Positions 1 through 7,910 of a stretch of 64,000 nt of DNA are shown here, piece by piece. Every line of letters begins with the position of its first letter. Position 1 is the stretch's first letter. The position numbers were made by a program, and so were the translations under genes. The notes under the pieces are model-generated. The model was not told where the DNA came from. It searched no databases and worked only from the letters and a program-made list of their open reading frames with translations. Origin of the DNA: Flavobacterium zepuense (GTDB lineage: Bacteria; Bacteroidota; Bacteroidia; Flavobacteriales; Flavobacteriaceae). Where the stretch lies: assembly GCF_007097145.1 (NCBI RefSeq), contig NZ_VJVZ01000003.1, positions 124,001 to 188,000 of the forward strand, in the 5' to 3' direction.

Positions 1-1
1 G

Positions 2-2044
2 CTCTCTACCGCCGCGCTATGGTCGCAAACCTTTAACGGTAGCACCGGCGCTATTAGCGATGATGGTACTATTAATACCTATACTGCAACCGTATCAGGA
101 TTACCGGCTCAGTTAAATGCAAATAATGGGCTAATTACCGTATGCCTCGATATTGCGCATACTTATGATTCCGACCTGAATGTGCACCTTATTTCGCCTA
201 CGGGTGTAGACATCAACCTGTTTTCTGCCCTCGGCGGTGGCGATGATAATTTCACTAATACCTGCCTGAGCCAGAGCGGGGCCACTACAATTAATGCGGG
301 CTCAGCGCCATTTACCGGCGTTTACAAACCGCAGGAAACACTGGGTAACCAAAATAACGGACAAGACGGTAACGGTATTTGGACGCTGCGAATACTTGAC
401 ACCTATGCCTTTGCCGATACGGGAACGGTAAACAGCTGGAGCCTCGAATTTGGTGCTAACGCTACGGTTCCGTTTGTGTTTACGTCGTCTAACCTGCCCA
501 TTGTTATTATTAATACCAGCGGTGTTACCATACCGGATGAGCCTAAGATAGATGCTGTTATGAGCATTATTAGCAATGGCGAAGGCCAGATAAATTACCT
601 TACAGATACTCCTAATGAGTATGATGGCAATGTGGGCATAGAACTGCGTGGAAACTACTCGCAGGGGCTGCCTCAAAAACCGTATAATTTTGAAACCCGT
701 GATGCTGAGGGTGAAGATCTTAACGTATCGCTATTAGGTATGCCCGAAGAGCACGACTGGTGCCTGATAGCCAATTATAACGACAAGGTTTTTATGCGAA
801 ACAAGCTGGCATACAACCTGTTTACCCAAATGGGCAACTATGCCGCCCGCAGCCAGTATTGCGAGGTGGTGCTTAACGGTAGCTATCAGGGGGTGTACCT
901 GCTTATGGAAAAAATTAAGCGTGATAACGACCGTGTAGATATTGCCAAGCTGGAAGAAGATGAAAATGAAGGGCTTGACGTTACCGGTGGCTATATTTTA
1001 AAGTGTGATTACTGGACCTGGGAAGACAGTTGGGAACTGGAATACCATCCGTTAGACCACCCAGACCTTGACGTGCGTTTGGTGTACGAATATCCTAAGC
1101 CTGAAGATATTAGTTATGATCAAAAACAATATATTCAGGGATTTGTAAACCAGTTAGAATCAGCTTTATATGGCGATGATTTTACTAACTCTGAAACAGG
1201 TTATAATAAGTACCTTGACACTGACTCGTTTATCGACTATTTTATTGTAAATGAGCTATCAAGGAATATTGATGGCTTTAGAAAAAGCTGCTTTTTCAAC
1301 AAGGATAAAGATGAAAGTGAAACCGAGATATCCAAACTTAAGGCAGGCCCTGTTTGGGATTTTGACTGGGCTTGGAAAGATATCTGGAGCTGTTCAATTT
1401 TTGAGGCTACCGATGGCTCCGGATGGGCGCATCTAATCAACGATTGTAATCCTGATGTAGCCTCTACAGGCTGGTATTTAAGGTTGTTACAGGACCCGAT
1501 ATTTGCTAACAGGCTGCGTTGCCGTTGGGAAACATTTAGGAGTACTTTTATGAGCCAGGATGCTCTTAATGAGTATATTGACGGAGTTGCAGCACAGCTT
1601 GATGAAGCACAGGAACGCCACTTTGATAAATGGGGTAACCTGGGTATCAATACCGGTACGCCGGAGGTTGAGCAGGATCCTGCAACGTTTGCCGGCCAGA
1701 TAGCTCAGTTTAAGAACTGGATATCACTACGCCTTTACTGGTTAGACCAGAATATTCCCGGTACAGCAGAGAATTGCGAACAAACAGCAGGGCTTAACAA
1801 TACACAGACTAATGTATTTACAGCCTACCCTAACCCTGCGAATACTACACTGCACATAACATCTGCAAACGGCAGCCAGCCACAATTTGCCGAAGTGTTT
1901 GATGTAGCAGGTAAATCGGTGCTGAAAGCGGCAATTAATGGTGGTACTGTAAATGTATCAGGCTTATCCAATGGTATTTATATGTGCAAAGTTACATCTG
2001 CTAATAATGCATCGCAAATCGTAAAAATTGTGGTAATTCACTAA
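2..2044 (+). CDS. CotH kinase family protein with P-domain and T9SS sorting domain (5' partial)
   Basis: The frame is open from base 2, so the start lies outside the window; 680 residues are visible. The first ~150 residues resemble a proprotein-convertase P-domain (jelly-roll; HLISPTGVD, NGIWTLRILD and the aspartate-rich stretch around them). Residues ~165-560 are a CotH-type atypical kinase domain: RNKLAYNLFTQMG, GGYILKCDYW, the IDGFRKSCFF segment and the GPVWDFDWAW metal/nucleotide motif. The last ~75 residues (from AYPNPANTT) form a type A C-terminal sorting domain of the type IX secretion system, so the protein is probably exported and anchored or released at the surface. CotH domains phosphorylate proteins in spore coats; the substrate here is unknown. 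The stop lies only 15 bases before the left end of an IS3 element. Family assignment is firm, role inferred. Confidence 0.9.
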   Translation, partial: LSTAALWSQTFNGSTGAISDDGTINTYTATVSGLPAQLNANNGLITVCLDIAHTYDSDLNVHLISPTGVDINLFSALGGGDDNFTNTCLSQSGATTINAGSAPFTGVYKPQETLGNQNNGQDGNGIWTLRILDTYAFADTGTVNSWSLEFGANATVPFVFTSSNLPIVIINTSGVTIPDEPKIDAVMSIISNGEGQINYLTDTPNEYDGNVGIELRGNYSQGLPQKPYNFETRDAEGEDLNVSLLGMPEEHDWCLIANYNDKVFMRNKLAYNLFTQMGNYAARSQYCEVVLNGSYQGVYLLMEKIKRDNDRVDIAKLEEDENEGLDVTGGYILKCDYWTWEDSWELEYHPLDHPDLDVRLVYEYPKPEDISYDQKQYIQGFVNQLESALYGDDFTNSETGYNKYLDTDSFIDYFIVNELSRNIDGFRKSCFFNKDKDESETEISKLKAGPVWDFDWAWKDIWSCSIFEATDGSGWAHLINDCNPDVASTGWYLRLLQDPIFANRLRCRWETFRSTFMSQDALNEYIDGVAAQLDEAQERHFDKWGNLGINTGTPEVEQDPATFAGQIAQFKNWISLRLYWLDQNIPGTAENCEQTAGLNNTQTNVFTAYPNPANTTLHITSANGSQPQFAEVFDVAGKSVLKAAINGGTVNVSGLSNGIYMCKVTSANNASQIVKIVVIH

Positions 2045-2059
2045 ATTAATATCATGAGT

Positions 2060-2079
2060 CGTCCTAAAATAGGTTGACA
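2060..2079 (+). repeat. IS3 terminal inverted repeat, distal to orfA
   Basis: Reads cgtcctaaaataggttgaca. It matches the reverse complement of 3342-3361 at 18 of 20 positions, defining the orfB-side end of the insertion sequence. Confidence 0.85.
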
Positions 2080-2100
2080 AGTTTTACAATAAAAATTATA

Positions 2101-2985
2101 TTAACCAGTCAGGTTCTCCTGACTGGTTTTTTCATGTATAAAGTTAGGAGTTTCCATCATTAAACTTAAGTGTGGTCTTTTAGTATTATAAGTATTTATT
2201 GACACATTGACCAGTTTCTCTAATGTTGTTCCATCTTTACATTTATAAATCAGGAATTCACTTTTTAAAATTCCATTTATCCGCTCTGCTAAAGCATTTT
2301 GATAACAATCATATCCATCGGTCATTGATGGTTTAATACCGTTCTGATTCAATACATCCTGATAAATTTTAGAACAATATTGCAATCCTCTATCAGAATG
2401 ATGTATAAGAGGTAGTTTTGATTTTCTGCCCTTAATCGCCATTTTTAGAGCTTGTACAACATTCTCTGCACTCATATCATCACTAAGTTTATAGCCTACT
2501 ATTTTTCTGCTATAGGCATCAGTAACTAAGGATAGATAATGTGTTTTTTCATGTGATTTCACATAAGTAATGTCACTAACATATACTTGCTCAGGCCGCT
2601 CAATTTTACATTCTTTTAATAGGTTATCATACTTACGCAGCCAATGTTTCGAGAAGGTAGTCCTGGTATAGCTTTTCATTGGCCTTACAAGTAATTTTTC
2701 TCTTCGTAAATAATCAAAAAAAGCGTCGCGCCCTATTTTAATTCCTTGTTTACAAAATTGTTGTGAAAGGATGTGATACAGTTTACGTGTTCCGATACGC
2801 GGCATTTTCAGCCGGATGTTAATGACCAAATTCTTTACTTTCAATAATTCAGCTTCTCTGTGATCAATTCTTATCTGCTGTTGATATAAAGCTTGCCTGC
2901 TAATCCCAAACAATCGGCAACTTTTAGATAGGCTTATTCCTCTTTCTTGCCTGAGGCGGAAGATGGTTTGGGAGAAAACTTTTTT
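2101..2985 (-). CDS. IS3 transposase OrfB (DDE integrase domain, made as OrfAB fusion)
   Basis: Catalytic half of the IS3 transposase. The frame is open from 3006 to the stop at 2101 and has no ATG upstream; production is expected as an OrfAB fusion by -1 frameshifting at 2979-2985, which joins ...QIRKK to VFSQTIFRLRQERG. A TTG at 2911-2913 could start a short form. Numbered from that TTG, the catalytic residues are D114 (VSDITYV), D174 (HHSDRGLQY) and E210 (NALAERING), giving the classical DD35E spacing. No internal stop or frameshift is seen, so the enzyme should be functional. The last codons lie within a plus-strand terminator hairpin. Confidence 0.9.
   Translation of the reverse strand, partial: KKVFSQTIFRLRQERGISLSKSCRLFGISRQALYQQQIRIDHREAELLKVKNLVINIRLKMPRIGTRKLYHILSQQFCKQGIKIGRDAFFDYLRREKLLVRPMKSYTRTTFSKHWLRKYDNLLKECKIERPEQVYVSDITYVKSHEKTHYLSLVTDAYSRKIVGYKLSDDMSAENVVQALKMAIKGRKSKLPLIHHSDRGLQYCSKIYQDVLNQNGIKPSMTDGYDCYQNALAERINGILKSEFLIYKCKDGTTLEKLVNVSINTYNTKRPHLSLMMETPNFIHEKTSQENLTG
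2103..2132 (+). terminator. Intrinsic terminator at the orfB end of the IS
   Basis: Perfect 11-base stem (aaccagtcagg / cctgactggtt), 4-base loop ttct, then a T run on the plus strand. It overlaps the last codons of orfB. It would stop transcripts entering the element from the CotH gene, preventing antisense RNA across the transposase. Confidence 0.8.
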
Positions 2986-3326
2986 CTGATCTGAGTACCA
3001 TATTGGCTATCTGAAATATCAATCATGGTGTTAAGTATCTTGTTCTTCAGTTGTTCATCTGACAGTTCCTTTTCAAGCCTTTTAATAGTTTGCGCAGGAG
3101 TTTCTTTAGATTTTGACATAAATAACAGATTAGGTTTGCTCCAGTCTAAGTTACCAAATTTTCTGAGCCAGACCAAAACTGTGCTTCTTCCCTGAATGCC
3201 ATAAGTAGATTGGGCTTGTTTATAAGTCATTTCGCCTTTTTCAACACGGGAAATGACGGCTAATTTAAAAGCCATATTATAATCCCGTTGAGAGCGTTTA
3301 AGCCTCTTGTTTTCTTTGTCTTTCAT
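2934..3326 (-). CDS. IS3 transposase OrfA (HTH protein)
   Basis: 131-residue DNA-binding half of the IS3 transposase. An open frame extends upstream to 3392, beyond the inverted repeat, but the ATG at 3324-3326 (MKDKENKRLK) lies inside the element and is the likely start. A helix-turn-helix (YNMAFKLAVISRVEKGEMTYKQAQ, then the RSTVLVWLRKFG recognition region) is followed by a leucine-zipper-like coiled coil (AQTIKRLEKELSDEQLKNKIL), as in other OrfA proteins. The A6G site near its 3' end diverts a fraction of ribosomes into orfB. Alone, OrfA normally binds the ends and restrains transposition. Confidence 0.9.
   Translation of the reverse strand: MKDKENKRLKRSQRDYNMAFKLAVISRVEKGEMTYKQAQSTYGIQGRSTVLVWLRKFGNLDWSKPNLLFMSKSKETPAQTIKRLEKELSDEQLKNKILNTMIDISDSQYGTQIRKKFSPKPSSASGKKEE
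2979..2985 (-). promoter_or_regulatory. Programmed -1 frameshift site A6G
   Basis: On the minus strand the sequence is A AAA AAG in the OrfA frame (codons AGA AAA AAG). A one-base slip back gives AAA AAA GTT, exactly entering the OrfB frame. This heptamer is the standard IS3-family slippery site. Confidence 0.85.
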
Positions 3327-3341
3327 AATAAGTCGATTTTG

Positions 3342-3361
3342 TGTCAACTTATTGTAGGACG
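3342..3361 (-). repeat. IS3 terminal inverted repeat, orfA side
   Basis: On the minus strand reads cgtcctacaataagttgaca, the partner of 2060-2079. The orfA start codon lies 16 bases inside it, so the transposase promoter must lie at or across this end. Confidence 0.85.
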
Positions 3362-3406
3362 GGACATCAAAAACAAGAAAGCCCGATCTCACGATCGGGC
3401 TTTCTT
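3362..3406 (-). terminator. Terminator of the porin-MFS operon
   Basis: 13-base perfect stem (3375-3387 with 3394-3406; core aagaaagcccgat), 6-base loop, followed on the minus strand by gtttttgatgtcc. It lies 15 bases past the stop of the small membrane protein gene and directly abuts the IS end. Confidence 0.8.
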
Positions 3407-3420
3407 CATTTATAAACTAT

Positions 3421-3642
3421 CTAAACATTATCATATTCGCCTTTAACAGCGTAGTAACCAAAGGTGCCTAACCCTAAAACAATTAGCGGGGTTAGTATAA
3501 ACAGGATTATGATACCAAAAACCAAATCGTCCTGCTTGCCTGTACCAAACTTGGGTAGTCCAAAGATAAAGATACAAAAATATGCTGCTGCGAGTGCCAA
3601 TGCTAACCATAGCACGCCTAATATTCTTTTTAATGTTTTCAT
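3421..3642 (-). CDS. Small two-helix membrane protein (DUF6814-like)
   Basis: 73 residues with two hydrophobic helices (~5-28 and ~41-65) joined by a short loop GLPKFGTGKQDD. It starts 10 bases after the MFS gene's stop and ends just before a terminator, so it is the last gene of the operon. From memory it resembles the DUF6814 small proteins that accompany MFS transporters in Bacteroidota; that label is not verified. The context suggests an accessory subunit or stabiliser of the transporter. Function unknown. Confidence 0.8.
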   Translation of the reverse strand: MKTLKRILGVLWLALALAAAYFCIFIFGLPKFGTGKQDDLVFGIIILFILTPLIVLGLGTFGYYAVKGEYDNV

Positions 3643-3652
3643 ATTGATTTTT

Positions 3653-5194
3653 TTAGTCGTGTTCTACGTTATTTTTCCTCTTAATATAAACCATACCTAT
3701 CAGGAAGCTTACCGATGCTATTACTATAGGATACCACAAGCCCTGAAGGTAAAACTCCGGATTTCCATCGTCTTTAGCCGTCGTAACAAAGTAGGTGGAT
3801 ATTGCCGGTAACAGTCCACCAAAAATACCATTACCTATGTGATATGGTAGCGACATGGATGTGTAGCGTATCTTAACTGGGAACATTTCTACAAGGAACG
3901 CTGCAATAGGCCCATATACCATAGTTACAAATATTACCTGTATAAATACCAGGAATATAAGTACCCATCGGTCTTCATTATTAATGGTTATGGTTGTTTT
4001 AGTATCGGCTTTAGCCTTACCATCAACTATTATCGGCTGGCCGTTCTCTAAATGTACGCTTTTTACCTGTGTCCATTTTGTGCCGTCGGTAAATTCTTTG
4101 TTAGCGGTATAAACCGAATCCATTTTACCTTCCTTAACCTCTTTAAGCACCACCTCGTTCTTGGCGTTGGCAGCTATTTCGGTTTTATTTACAACATCAG
4201 TAGTTTTGTACATCTTATCATAAATAGGCCTGTATAATAGTATCGCAAGTAGCATACCCAGCATCATTATAGGTTTACGGCCTACCTTGTCGCTCAGCCA
4301 TCCAAAAAAGATAAAGAACGGAGTAGCCAGTAAAAGCGCTATACCCAGCAAGGCATCTACCTGGCTCGAATCTATAAACATTACAGTTTTAAGGAAACTC
4401 ATGGCATAAAACTGGCCCGTGTACCAAACCACACCCTGCCCCATTGCTGCACCAAATAAGGCAAGCAATACAAATTTAAGGTTGTATTTATTACCAAAGC
4501 TTTCTTTTAACGGATTGGTGGTTGTTTTACCTTCGGCTTTAGCTTTTGCAAACACCGGAGATTCGTGCATTTTTCTACGGATAACATACGATACCACTAC
4601 CATGATGATCGATATCCAGAACGGTACCCTCCATCCCCATGCATCAAATTCTTCGGGAGATAAAAAGGCTCTTGTGCCAAGGATAACCATCAGCGATATG
4701 AATAGCCCAAAGGTTGCCATGGTTTGTATCCACGAAGTCCAGTAACCACGCTGGTTGTTAGGCGAATGCTCTGCCACATACGTTGCTGCACCGCCATACT
4801 CTCCACCAAGCGCCAAACCCTGTAATAACCTTAAGATCAGTACAGCCAATGGTGCCCAAAAGCCAATACTTTCATAACTGGGAATACAGCCTATTAAAAA
4901 GGTGGCCCCACCCATTAATAGCAACGTTACCATAAAGGTATACTTACGGCCTATAATATCGCCCAGGCGGCCAAAAAACAGCGCGCCGAACGGACGTACC
5001 ACGAAACCTGCGGCAAACGTTGCAAGGGTTGATAGGAATGCCGCCGTTGGATTATCTGATGGGAAAAATTTTGTGGAAATTACCACGGCAAGGCTCCCAA
5101 AAATATAGAAGTCGTACCACTCTATTAATGTACCAAGGGAGGAGGCTGTAATTACCTTCCATATCCCTTTTGTTGATGTTGTTGTTTCGCTCAT
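3653..5194 (-). CDS. MHS-type MFS transporter (metabolite:H+ symporter)
   Basis: 513 residues with twelve predicted helices. TM1 carries the GTLIEWYDFYIFG signature of the metabolite:H+ symporter subfamily (ProP, KgtP, CitA type); VVRPFGALFFGRLGD (TM2-3) and RLLQGLALGGEYGG (TM4) are MFS signatures. Between the predicted TM9 and TM10 (residues ~325-405) there is a hydrophilic, lysine/threonine-rich insertion of about 75-80 residues, expected in the periplasm, that is not usual in the family. The gene follows the porin by 21 bases and precedes the small membrane protein by 10. A proton-coupled importer of a small carboxylate, amino acid or betaine is likely; the substrate cannot be read. Confidence 0.9.
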   Translation of the reverse strand: MSETTTSTKGIWKVITASSLGTLIEWYDFYIFGSLAVVISTKFFPSDNPTAAFLSTLATFAAGFVVRPFGALFFGRLGDIIGRKYTFMVTLLLMGGATFLIGCIPSYESIGFWAPLAVLILRLLQGLALGGEYGGAATYVAEHSPNNQRGYWTSWIQTMATFGLFISLMVILGTRAFLSPEEFDAWGWRVPFWISIIMVVVSYVIRRKMHESPVFAKAKAEGKTTTNPLKESFGNKYNLKFVLLALFGAAMGQGVVWYTGQFYAMSFLKTVMFIDSSQVDALLGIALLLATPFFIFFGWLSDKVGRKPIMMLGMLLAILLYRPIYDKMYKTTDVVNKTEIAANAKNEVVLKEVKEGKMDSVYTANKEFTDGTKWTQVKSVHLENGQPIIVDGKAKADTKTTITINNEDRWVLIFLVFIQVIFVTMVYGPIAAFLVEMFPVKIRYTSMSLPYHIGNGIFGGLLPAISTYFVTTAKDDGNPEFYLQGLWYPIVIASVSFLIGMVYIKRKNNVEHD

Positions 5195-5215
5195 TGTTTT
5201 ATAGATAGTTAAGGT

Positions 5216-6586
5216 TTATAGATATACTTGCAGTTGTACTAAAAATTCTCCTTTAAGGCTTGATGTGCCTGGTGTTGTGTACACCGGCCTTGTAGAGTAT
5301 TGTGTAGTGATTTTTGCATGGTGCCCGTCAATAAAAAAGTTGGCGCCTACATCAAATTGAGAGCTGGCTTTATCCAGCGCATCAAAGTTTTTGTGGGTAA
5401 ATGCCCCAAATGGCTGGAACCGTACTATTGGTTTTGCCGATGAATCCGGGATTAAATACCCTGCCTGTGTGTACCATATAGTACCGGTACCCATTGTTGG
5501 CTGTAAATTACCGGCTCCTGCAAGGGCTGCCTGGCCTGTAAAATCAGGATTGGCAACACCAACGTTCATAATACCCAGGTTGCGCAGGTAGTTGGGCCCA
5601 AAATCGTAATCATAAAACACGCTATAGGCAGTAATCGCACCCTTTTTAGTGCCAACAGGCATATCTAAAAAGGCGTCCACCGCAAATAACTTAATGTCAT
5701 GTTTTCGTATCTGCGCATCAACCGATGATTGTGTGGCATCAGGCGCGGTATAAAAGCCTGCACCAAGGTTAAATACTTTTTTAGTACCCAGGTAGCTGCC
5801 CACTTTGTAGGGAAGCAGATTCGACTCAATATCAAAGAACTGGTATTCAAAATAACCACCTTTGCTCCATTTGGTATTGCCATTGTTATCTACAGCCACC
5901 TCTTTAGCACCCGCAGGCACATCTACAGGAACAAGGTTAGTAGCAAAGGGTTTATTATAACTTAAACGGTACTCAAAATGGCCATATTTACCTTTTGCAA
6001 AAAGCCCCATCTGGCGTGCAAACTGATCGGAATTCTCAATTAGCGGCCAGTTAAATATAGGTGCATCAGCCGTTAAAAAGTTAAGTGTAGATGCCATTGT
6101 AGACCTTGATAGCCCTGTGTAATAATGAAGCCCCCCACCTATTGACAAACTGAATTTCTTATCGGCCTGAGGCAGCACTACTGCATATTCGTTATAGGCA
6201 TCATGAAAAAACATGCCCGGTTTTTTACCCTGGCCGTAGCCGCCCGTTCCTGTAGTACCCGCCGCGCCACCGTTAGTAAAGGTTTGGTTGTTGATACCAA
6301 AATGAGTTACAATAAGGTAACGCTTAGATATTTGCGCATATAGCAATATCCTTAGGCGCCTGTTGCCAATGTCGGTACTGCTGGATGCCTCTTCGCCATT
6401 TATCATAGTGCCGGGGTTCATTTCGGTAGAGCGGAACCATATCTGATCCCAGATAATGGCCCTCATGTACTTGTTGCCAGTAGAATCAAGGTTAAACTTT
6501 AGCCCCGACCCATATTCCGGGGAGCCCTGGGCAAATCCTGCCGCCGAAAACAGTAAAATGCCTGCAATGATTAATATTCGTTTCAT
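5216..6586 (-). CDS. Outer-membrane porin-like protein
   Basis: 456 residues from the ATG at 6584-6586 (MKRILIIAG); an upstream extension to 6637 lacks a signal peptide and was rejected. A cleavable signal peptide ends near AAGFAQ. The rest is a beta-barrel pattern of alternating aromatic/hydrophobic strands and glycine-rich turns and ends in a strand, FLVQLQVYL. It looks like Bacteroidota porin-family proteins related to phosphate-selective porins. Being first in an operon with an MHS transporter, it probably passes that transporter's substrate through the outer membrane. Confidence 0.82.
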   Translation of the reverse strand: MKRILIIAGILLFSAAGFAQGSPEYGSGLKFNLDSTGNKYMRAIIWDQIWFRSTEMNPGTMINGEEASSSTDIGNRRLRILLYAQISKRYLIVTHFGINNQTFTNGGAAGTTGTGGYGQGKKPGMFFHDAYNEYAVVLPQADKKFSLSIGGGLHYYTGLSRSTMASTLNFLTADAPIFNWPLIENSDQFARQMGLFAKGKYGHFEYRLSYNKPFATNLVPVDVPAGAKEVAVDNNGNTKWSKGGYFEYQFFDIESNLLPYKVGSYLGTKKVFNLGAGFYTAPDATQSSVDAQIRKHDIKLFAVDAFLDMPVGTKKGAITAYSVFYDYDFGPNYLRNLGIMNVGVANPDFTGQAALAGAGNLQPTMGTGTIWYTQAGYLIPDSSAKPIVRFQPFGAFTHKNFDALDKASSQFDVGANFFIDGHHAKITTQYSTRPVYTTPGTSSLKGEFLVQLQVYL

Positions 6587-6689
6587 AGTTGTTAATTTGG
6601 GTTTGATAACATCGTTTTCGATACAGCCAAATTCCAAAATTCAAACGAATGGAAGAAATAATAATATATATAAATGTAAACCGGTATAG

Positions 6690-7109
6690 TTAATCTTTAA
6701 AACGCTCCCATTTTATGAGCATAAACTTATCGCCAAGCTCGGTAATAATCATGCCTGCACCGCTTAACTGCTGCTTGTTTTTAAGGTATTCTATAAGTTC
6801 TAAATGGTTAAAAATCTTATATGTAGGATGATAATCGCCATGTGCCGGCTTTTTAACTTTAAACTCCTTAACCCAGTTGCTTACCGTAACGTGCGATACG
6901 CCTAATATACGTTCAATCTCCCTATAGCTAAGCCCCTCAAGATATAATTGCAATGCCTTGGTAACATAGTAATTATCTATCTTTTTACCTATTTTATTCA
7001 CGGTAAAATAATAGTTGCAGTCTTTGCATAAATACCTTTGTTTATCGTTAATTACGCCGCTCTTAACAATGTGGTTTTGCTGGCATTTAGGGCAGGCTAA
7101 AATCTCCAT
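6690..7109 (-). CDS. IS1/InsA-like zinc-ribbon and HTH protein, probable regulator
   Basis: 139 residues. An N-terminal zinc ribbon (C6-x2-C9 and C28-x2-C31) is followed by a helix-turn-helix (residues ~48-85: LSYREIERILGVSHVTVSNWVKEF), the arrangement of IS1 InsA and related transposase N-termini. There is no DDE domain; instead a ~45-residue tail (GAGMIITELGDKFMLIKWERF) follows. No inverted repeats flank the gene. It ends 103 bases upstream of the porin gene on the same strand. I infer a domesticated transposase DNA-binding module serving as regulator of the porin/MFS operon. Remnant transposase is the alternative, but the frame is clean and complete. Confidence 0.75.
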   Translation of the reverse strand: MEILACPKCQQNHIVKSGVINDKQRYLCKDCNYYFTVNKIGKKIDNYYVTKALQLYLEGLSYREIERILGVSHVTVSNWVKEFKVKKPAHGDYHPTYKIFNHLELIEYLKNKQQLSGAGMIITELGDKFMLIKWERFKD

Positions 7110-7280
7110 ATATATTATTTTTGCATAAATATACTAATTTAGCAATTATATAAAAACGAATAATAAAAAAATAATTCACTTTTTTTATTCAGTATACAAT
7201 TTTAACCCGATTATTATGATTTTTATATAGAGATTTGGCTCTTCTTGATTTTAATGATCAGGCTGTAACTATCTAAAGAG

Positions 7281-7910
7281 CTATTGGATTTTCTTTTTGC
7301 AGGATGCACATAACGCCGGGTTGGCATTATCTACGGTTTTAATTGATTCAACAGCATCAGTCATTACACATTTCTTATCCGAGCAATGCGGTAGCCCAAA
7401 ATTATGACCCAATTCATGTATTACCACTTTTTTAAACCGCCCGAAATAGATATCCTTACTCTTGTGCTTAAGCCTGAATCCTGACACCACACAGCTATTA
7501 CCGGGACAATACGCTAAACCCATAATACCAAAGTCGTTATAGCGCCATAAAGGCATTTTAACAGATCCGTCCGAATTACGTTTGGTAACAGAAATATCCT
7601 TATCGGTAAGGCCTAAAATATAATCAACCCCCTTAGGTATTGCGCGCTGTTGTATTTTAATAAGACTATCTGCCCTGTAGCGGGGTGATTTAATAGTTAT
7701 AAATGCCGACTGAGGTAAGTCCTGCCGAGGAAGTATTTGCACCGAAACACCATAATACTCTTCAATTGCATTTTTTAGATCTTGAACCTTTTTAGCACTG
7801 ATACCCTCGTATGGAATAACACCAACTACGGTTTCTTTAGTAATGGTTTTTTCTTTCAGGCACGAAAGAAGAATGAATGCAAACGCGAGTAAATATAACG
7901 AGGGCTTCAT
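7281..7910 (-). CDS. Archaemetzincin-family metalloprotease, lipoprotein
   Basis: 209 residues from the ATG at 7908-7910, which overlaps the menC stop by one base (TAATG), indicating translational coupling. A lipobox LLSC puts the lipidated cysteine at 17. The peptidase M54 signature is complete: H165-E166-x2-H169-x5-H175 (HELGHNFGLPHC) binds catalytic zinc, and C176, C181, C201 and C204 form the second, structural zinc site; M183 is the metzincin Met-turn. Expected to be an envelope-anchored aminopeptidase-like metalloprotease. Physiological substrates of bacterial archaemetzincins are not known. Confidence 0.88.
   Translation of the reverse strand: MKPSLYLLAFAFILLSCLKEKTITKETVVGVIPYEGISAKKVQDLKNAIEEYYGVSVQILPRQDLPQSAFITIKSPRYRADSLIKIQQRAIPKGVDYILGLTDKDISVTKRNSDGSVKMPLWRYNDFGIMGLAYCPGNSCVVSGFRLKHKSKDIYFGRFKKVVIHELGHNFGLPHCSDKKCVMTDAVESIKTVDNANPALCASCKKKIQ

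Larger units (their letters stand above)
2060..3361 (-). mobile_element. Complete IS3-family insertion sequence
   Basis: A 1302-base element bounded by 20-base imperfect inverted repeats (2060-2079 and 3342-3361, 18 of 20 matching, outer end CGTCCTA). It carries orfA and orfB in the arrangement typical of IS3, with an A6G slippery site where the frames overlap and an intact DDE triad. It therefore looks recently active. I could not see a clear target-site duplication immediately outside the repeats. It sits between the CotH gene and the terminator of the MFS operon and breaks no recognisable gene. Confidence 0.9.

Noticed and set aside
3327..3392. Upstream extension of IS3 orfA
   Set aside because: It crosses the terminal inverted repeat into host DNA; the ATG at 3324-3326 inside the element fits the family.
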